DNA of 38,191 nt from Dinochytrium kinnereticum (Eukaryota > Chytridiomycota > Chytridiomycetes > Chytridiales > Chytridiaceae). The stretch lies in contig JADGJT010000205.1 in the NCBI GenBank assembly GCA_027604005.1, positions 2,508 through 40,698 of the forward strand. The letters are read 5' to 3'. The first letter of the stretch is position 1. Each line of letters opens with the position of its first letter. Positions 33,101 through 38,191 of this stretch are shown piece after piece. The notes under the pieces are model-generated. The model worked only from the letters and a program-made list of their open reading frames with translations. It was not told the DNA's origin and made no database searches. A program made the position numbers and the translations under genes.

Positions 33101-36100
33101 CCGCATCCTAACGAGGCGAACTAAAACACTTATTTTCATTAGTGGCTAGATCCTATATCCCTTGAGGTTTTGCTGAACATCGTTCGGTTTTGCCCAAATG
33201 TACGTCAAGTGATATTAGTGCCTAGGGCTGTTTTCAGTTGGTGTTGTGAAAAACTCATTGACTTCTAGTCCTTCTTTGTGTTCTTCACTCGCCCCATCGA
33301 AGACATGAAGTTTGATTTTCTTCGTCAAGTTCGACAACTTGAGAATCTGGTTTATCGCAACTTGACAGGATTTACTCTCGCGGACGTGGAACAACTGATA
33401 ATTAATCGATATAGTTTTGACGTTGTGAAGAAAGTAAGCGAACGTTTGAAAGCAGGTTGGTGGCATTGTGCGCTCTTTCTTTCAGCTTGAAACTTTTCCT
33501 GCTGAAATGAGAAAATATGTTTTTGTTAACTCTTCTTATAATATCTTAAATACCCTACCTTTCTCAAAAACACAAAATGAAAGCAATATTTGAGCGTGGC
33601 GGTAGTAGTCCACTTGCATCCGATATGATAATGGAATCCCTCAAACTGCGATACCCTGATGCCCTTCAGGTGACAAATGAAGAACTAGACTTTGCTGCAG
33701 AAACTGTGAATATGGATGCATTACTAGCCAAGACGGTCGGGGCAGCTATAACGATTCAGTTTGACCGGTAAATTCACTATTATGACGTTTTTGATTTGAT
33801 AAATGTATAACTTGGGGGGCTTGTTTTTTTTGGTTTTTTTTTGGAAACTAAAACCTCACTTATATTGCTAGAGTCAATGTGATCTTTCAGGAATTCTTAA
33901 AACGTGCCTCAATTCTCGGTCAGTACTTTAACATTTCTGACGTTCTCCCTCTTCTTGATATGGAAAATGCCACTGTCGAAGATATAGTGAATTCAATATC
34001 GTCTTATGATCGTTTTCATTTTCTTGTTATCTCCTCATCGACTGCCGGTAACGGAAACGAGAGTGAGGGTGAGGGAGATACAGGGGATTGTTACTTTCGT
34101 CACATCACGATCATGAATACGATTTACGACTCCTTGCCGTTTGAGGGGCGACAGAGCCTCCATCTGAAGGCTGCGCAGTACTTTGAGCGGCTATTAGAGG
34201 AGCATCAAGATAGGAGTGAGTTGTTGCCGGTGGTCAGTTTCCATTATTTTAGATCTGGCGCTGTAGAGAAGGCGGTCGTGTGCCTCGAAGAATTGGGGTG
34301 AGCGTTATGTCTCCATCGTTTCCAGTATTTCTGTCTGACATTGTATTTTGTATGTTGTTCTGGCAGAATGCTTCATCTCAAGAAATTTCTTTTCTCCGAA
34401 TGCGTATCGACTATCGAAAATCTCATCGCATTCGTCGGAACGATCGATGTAACCCGATATGATCTTTCTCAAGACTTTAAGCAGCGCCTTGCGGATCCTG
34501 TAAGGAAATCGTTGTGGTATAGCACCCTTGGCATGAGCTTTGCTCAGCGGCGAGATTTCAATACATCTCTTGAAAACATCTTAAAATGTCTCGATCTTCT
34601 TGGTGTTCCGTGGCCAAGAAGTGATAGACAAGTGCGAAGAGCAACATTCAAGGCTGGATGGGAACAGTACAAACTATTTAAGAGGACAAAGGGAGGTTCT
34701 GTCGCCTGCAAGTTGCACCCCGTGCTGGATTCCCCTGCAAGGCTTTGTTCGTTGAACTTGGCAGTGAAAGCCCTATTTTCATGTTCCGCTTATAATCCAG
34801 TGATGTTCAGCAATGACATGAAGACTCTCATCCTCTTCTGGTAAGCGATTTACACTCTTTCGTCTTCTTTAGGTCGGTCCTAACGAGGCGTTCTTCTGCA
34901 GGAATCTTAATACTGCGATTAAAGGCGCGCATCGGGATCCTTTGACATGGTCATTTTACTGTGCATGTGCTTCATTTGGGTTTTCATGGAAAATTCCAAA
35001 GCTAGCACAGGTATATATAGGATGCGCAATGGATATCGGCAAGAAGCACCAGAGCAACTCTTATGATGGGTTCCATTTCATTGGGATATCTCTTACCGAG
35101 TGCCTAAAATTTTCCGAAGCTTATGAAGTGTTTGATGGAGTGGTCAAGTGAGGAAATAAATCGTACCCCCACACCTTTTTTTTTTTTTGTTTGTTGTTGT
35201 TATAACAGAATTTTTTCCGTGTTGCATAAAATATAGGTTTTCACGAATCACTGGCGACGTTGCAAATGAATTTTGTAAGTGGTCATTCTTCTTTCGTTGC
35301 GTCCCTTACATAGTTTAAGGCGGCCTGTATTATCAGTCGATATCAAATTGGCTTCAAGGACACTTGAACCTCATTCCCGAGATTCTATCTCAACGAATAG
35401 GTGCCGCTTCCCAGTATGACATAATCTGGCCTGCATGTGGAGCATGCAGCATGCTTCGAGCGGCAATGCTTCAAGATAACTTGGATCAAATGGATTCTTA
35501 CATGGAGCGCATAAGGATTATTGTTGAGCAGTAAGGGGGAAAGCTGTCATTTTGAACCTTATGCATTCTGTTGGCAGATTCAAGATTCCATACTTTTTGC
35601 CACCTCTGCAAATGGGAAAAGCGTGGATAAACTACCGAAATGATAACAATCCAGAAGACATTGTGAGAGTGTTTGTAGAGATGGCGGCCTCTATAGCCAT
35701 TTGGAATGAATACGCTATTGCGATTACGGAAGGGGTTCCCTCTGGCGCCATATTAATTTGGTTACTTGTGGACCAATGCTTGCCTACATTACATGCTGAT
35801 GGCTCCAAGCGAGTATCCGCGCAACCATCGCAAGATCCAAAGTCTCTCTTTACATTGGACCAGATAACTAGACTTCGAAACTCGGCTTTGAGCATTGCAA
35901 AAATCACTCATACGCTTCAGAAAAATATGTTCATGGAGTTTGTGGGCCTTATTGGTGCGTTCTACGATGCCGCTGCGTCAATGCTGCAAAAGGGAGGACA
36001 TGTAAAAGGAATCACGAAATTAAGGAATTTCTTGCGGAATCCAAAGTATGCTCAACGGCTGAAATCTGAGATGCAGTTGGTGGGAGCACTGGTAATGTCC

Positions 36101-36232
36101 TTCATTGGCGCGTATAGCGACAATGAGATTGAGAGGAAGGCGGCTGTATCTGAGGCTTTGGCCTTAATGAATGGCTTTAACGCGTGGTTTTTTGTTCAGT
36201 GGCTCAAAAAGAAAGGAGCACAGGATTATTAG
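30179..36232 (+). CDS. Soluble adenylyl cyclase-like class III nucleotide cyclase with P-loop ATPase
   Basis: Eighteen exons: 30179-30391, 30435-30479, 30539-30838, 30944-31094, 31145-31576, 31621-31761, 31822-32031, 32125-32506, 32599-33094, 33143-33199, 33269-33455, 33584-33767, 33872-34297, 34367-34840, 34902-35147, 35237-35274, 35320-35530, 35578-36232; 1615 residues, every junction in phase. Cyclase domain 1 holds both metal-binding Asp (D75 in MIDISGY, D125 in VVKFLGDAV). Cyclase domain 2, about 381-560, holds the Asn-Arg pair (N502, R506 in GDAVNVAARI). This split of catalytic residues is that of sAC/ADCY10. Next come a P-loop ATPase, Walker A GASGMGKS (600-607) and Walker B VFVFDDAQW (D787-D788), and a long helical tail. 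Human ADCY10 is 1610 residues, so the whole architecture is kept. Product cAMP is inferred; cGMP is not excluded. No signal peptide or membrane span is seen, so the protein should be soluble. Confidence 0.9.
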
Positions 36233-36447
36233 TTTGATTTCTCTCTTAAAATGATGTCCATTTCTTCTTTTTTTTTCTTTTTTTTCTTTTTTGCGATCTA
36301 CGCGCATTGCATCGTAGCTTTTATAACGCTCAGAAGAAAGTATGTGTGTAGATATAACTACAGAATTAATTGGTTTCAAGCATGTTATATATGGATTGCA
36401 TGGATTGTTTTAAGGCTCAGGTCAACTTGGCAACTTGAAAATGAAAA

Positions 36448-37653
36448 TTACGCGCTTCGAAGAATCCAAATTTGATTATCGCGGCCACAGTAATCCGTTT
36501 GAATAAGGTTCAAGTTCTCCGAAAGAGCCATAGCCTTGCTTGAATGCCTGGCCACAATTTTAAATTCGTCAGGGTCATTGGGAGGGGATGATGAAAGCCT
36601 TGGTCGCTGCGAGATTTGCCATTGCTGGTTTTCTTCGCCATGACCCGCGTAAACTATAACTGAGGCATCGTCATCATAAGAATACTGGTCGACATCCAGT
36701 GCCTCGCATGCCGAGATGTTGAAAAAAACGTAGTAGGGAGGGCCGTCTCGAGAGACTCCGATTATCCATAGTGCAGCCTCTCGTGATTCCGGATATCCAT
36801 ACATTACTTTCTTGTCCTTTACGTATAGCATTCCTTCGGAATCCTTATTTTGCATAGTGAACACGCCGTATGTCGCTAGGCGTCGAGAAATGTCAAAGCG
36901 GGATGGGGGTGCGACTACGCTGTTCTTTCCCAGATAGCTCTGATACTCCCACCACAATGGTTCCAAATCCTTATGATCAACACTCAATTGAGCAAAAAGA
37001 TCCAAAGACCAGGGCCGGAGTTTTAGCGTCGCGTTTAAGTTGGTGAGAAAGTTGGGGGTTGGTGGTGACCGAAGATGCTCAATCCACAAAAGAAAGTACC
37101 CAGTTCTCTCATATCCTTTATCCCATTCTGCATTTAAATCTTGCTCATAAGACCAGTGAGGGGGAGCATGTCCCAAAGCGGCCCGGACGCCGTCTGCCAC
37201 CCCTTCAACAAGTCCACTGGATATGCCGTTTGAGTTTTGCCAGATGTGAACCATCTCGTGGAGCATGAATCCATTAAGGTCGAAGTGTGTGAGAGGAGAT
37301 TCCGGGTTCGAGTTAGCCAAATGATTCAGGGATGTGTGGATCTCTTTGTCCTCTCCTCCGCATACATAGGCCAACCCATCAAATTCGCGCAGAATCCAAG
37401 TAATCGACTTGACGTCTGAGGGAACAGCCCAAGGAGCAGGTCCATAAAGAGCATCAAGAATGGTGTCAGATACCCATTGCAGATAATGTGTTTCAGTCCC
37501 CCCAGCAAAAAGCGCCTTGAGGCGTTGAATCTGCTGCTGTATCTTGGGGTTTGTGGAGTCCTCGTATCGGATCTTCAGCGGCGGAGCGGTCCATCCATTC
37601 GGAGGTATGAACTTGATAACACGGCAGTTTTCAAACTTCGGGAGATGGCTCAT
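36448..37653 (-). CDS. Basic secretory protein-type zinc metallopeptidase with C-terminal beta-trefoil domain
   Basis: One uninterrupted frame of 401 residues from the ATG at 37653 to a stop at 36448. Residues 15 to about 225 match the plant basic secretory protein peptidase family: FMLHEMVHIWQ with the zinc motif H132-E133-x2-H136, then GLVEGVADGVR with E150 and D154 as in the family's GLVEG.ADYVR. The C-terminal 170 residues have QxW-type repeats (ENQQWQI, DNQIWIL) and ALDV/MALS segments of an R-type beta-trefoil, a fold that usually binds carbohydrate. The family is normally secreted, yet no signal peptide is seen here. A sequence like a splice acceptor (TTACTCAG) lies just before the ATG, so a missed upstream exon with a signal peptide is possible. 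It converges on the cyclase gene with 215 bp between their stops. Confidence 0.82.
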   Translation of the reverse strand: MSHLPKFENCRVIKFIPPNGWTAPPLKIRYEDSTNPKIQQQIQRLKALFAGGTETHYLQWVSDTILDALYGPAPWAVPSDVKSITWILREFDGLAYVCGGEDKEIHTSLNHLANSNPESPLTHFDLNGFMLHEMVHIWQNSNGISSGLVEGVADGVRAALGHAPPHWSYEQDLNAEWDKGYERTGYFLLWIEHLRSPPTPNFLTNLNATLKLRPWSLDLFAQLSVDHKDLEPLWWEYQSYLGKNSVVAPPSRFDISRRLATYGVFTMQNKDSEGMLYVKDKKVMYGYPESREAALWIIGVSRDGPPYYVFFNISACEALDVDQYSYDDDASVIVYAGHGEENQQWQISQRPRLSSSPPNDPDEFKIVARHSSKAMALSENLNLIQTDYCGRDNQIWILRSA

Positions 37654-38117
37654 GCCTGAGTAAGAAGTATCCAGAGCCTACGTGTGCTCTATTTCAATTG
37701 ATGATATAGGAATGCTCGTTTTTTCGCAAAAGGCATCCTGAGTTTTTCTGGCTCTGTGGTCGCGTCCTTCAATCATTTGCTGTCTTTCATTAGCCCAATC
37801 AATAAAAAGGCTTCACCTTAAGTCTTTGCTTGCACGTCCTTTTCTTTTTCTTCTTTTTCAAAGGCTCATCAGAGGTTAATTCATTCGCGATCAGAATTCG
37901 AGTGGTTTAGCTACAGTAAGAATGCTTTGTGGGGGAAAATGAAGAAGGGGGATTAAGCGGTCCACCGATTGCCCAGCCGCTAACCCTGTCAAAAACTTTG
38001 GCTGTCTCTGCCATATGATCATTTTTCATCTACTAATACATCCAACAAATTCAAACAGCATCATCAGCCGTTGTAGCTAGCCTGGTACGGCGAAGCACCG
38101 CGGCTCGGTTTCTGATT
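37654..38117. other. Intergenic region between the peptidase gene and the tRNA
   Basis: A 0.46 kb stretch holding the promoter of the minus-strand peptidase gene and the 5' flank of the tRNA gene. A pyrimidine-rich tract lies near 37838-37860. No coding region was recognised. Confidence 0.5.
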
Positions 38118-38191
38118 GGGCAGATGGCCGAGTTGGTCTAAGGCGTCACGTTAAGGCCGTGATCTCTCCGGAGGCGTGGGTTCGAATCCCA
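38118..38191 (+). tRNA. tRNA-Leu(AAG), 3' end cut by the window edge
   Basis: The 5' acceptor strand GGGCAGA is followed by TG and a D-arm GCCGAG...GGC. The anticodon stem TCACG/CGTGA is perfect; its seven-base loop TTAAGGC gives anticodon AAG, which reads Leu codons after A34 to inosine. A long variable arm (CTC...GAG) marks a class II tRNA such as Leu. The T-arm GTGGG-TTCGAAT-CCCA runs to the last base, so the acceptor 3' strand lies outside. The A box and the B box GGTTCGAATCC for RNA polymerase III are intact. No intron is present in the anticodon loop. Confidence 0.9.

Overview
The window is nuclear DNA from a filamentous or zoosporic fungus. Genes are broken by many short GT-AG introns of about 43 to 360 bp. 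Proteins carry long Ser/Thr/Pro/Gln or Asp/Glu low-complexity stretches. The gene set (Yta7/ATAD2 bromodomain ATPase, C2H2 regulators with a fungal look, an Lsb/Pin3-like SH3 protein) is fungal. A full-length soluble adenylyl cyclase-like protein, a secreted nuclease A inhibitor-like protein and a plant-type basic-secretory-protein peptidase point to an early-diverging lineage. Chytridiomycota is my best guess; this is inference, not proof. All exon maps below were built by hand from reading frames, splice signals and phase, and each checks to a multiple of three.

Layout, left to right. 2-2523: two plus-strand C2H2 zinc-finger genes in tandem, the first cut by the window edge; their finger regions are clearly paralogous. 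2524-4158: a 1.6 kb gap between converging genes. 4159-10771 (minus): a 13-exon Yta7/ATAD2-type AAA-bromodomain chromatin ATPase. 11704-13135 (plus): a rhomboid intramembrane protease, divergent from Yta7. 13402-16537 (minus): a mitochondrial-type J-protein with one membrane span, and a four-CBS-domain protein. 17531-24715 (minus): a disordered protein with DLLTG repeats, an acidic protein of unknown function, and an SH3 adaptor, all head to tail. 24716-26623: a 1.9 kb divergent intergenic region.

The right third is more accessory. It holds a GH26-like glycoside hydrolase with signal peptide and probable GPI tail (26624-28201), an intronless secreted NuiA-like protein (28879-29379), an 18-exon class III nucleotide cyclase of the sAC type with an attached P-loop ATPase and helical tail (30179-36232), and on the minus strand a zinc metallopeptidase of the basic secretory protein family fused to a QxW beta-trefoil domain (36448-37653). 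The window ends inside a tRNA-Leu(AAG) gene.

What may work together: the Yta7 ATPase and the two zinc-finger proteins are nuclear. The GH26 enzyme and the NuiA-like protein are secreted or wall-attached, and with the peptidase-lectin they suggest contact with plant or algal polymers. The cyclase could give a CO2/bicarbonate-responsive cAMP signal. No operon-like co-regulation can be shown from sequence alone.
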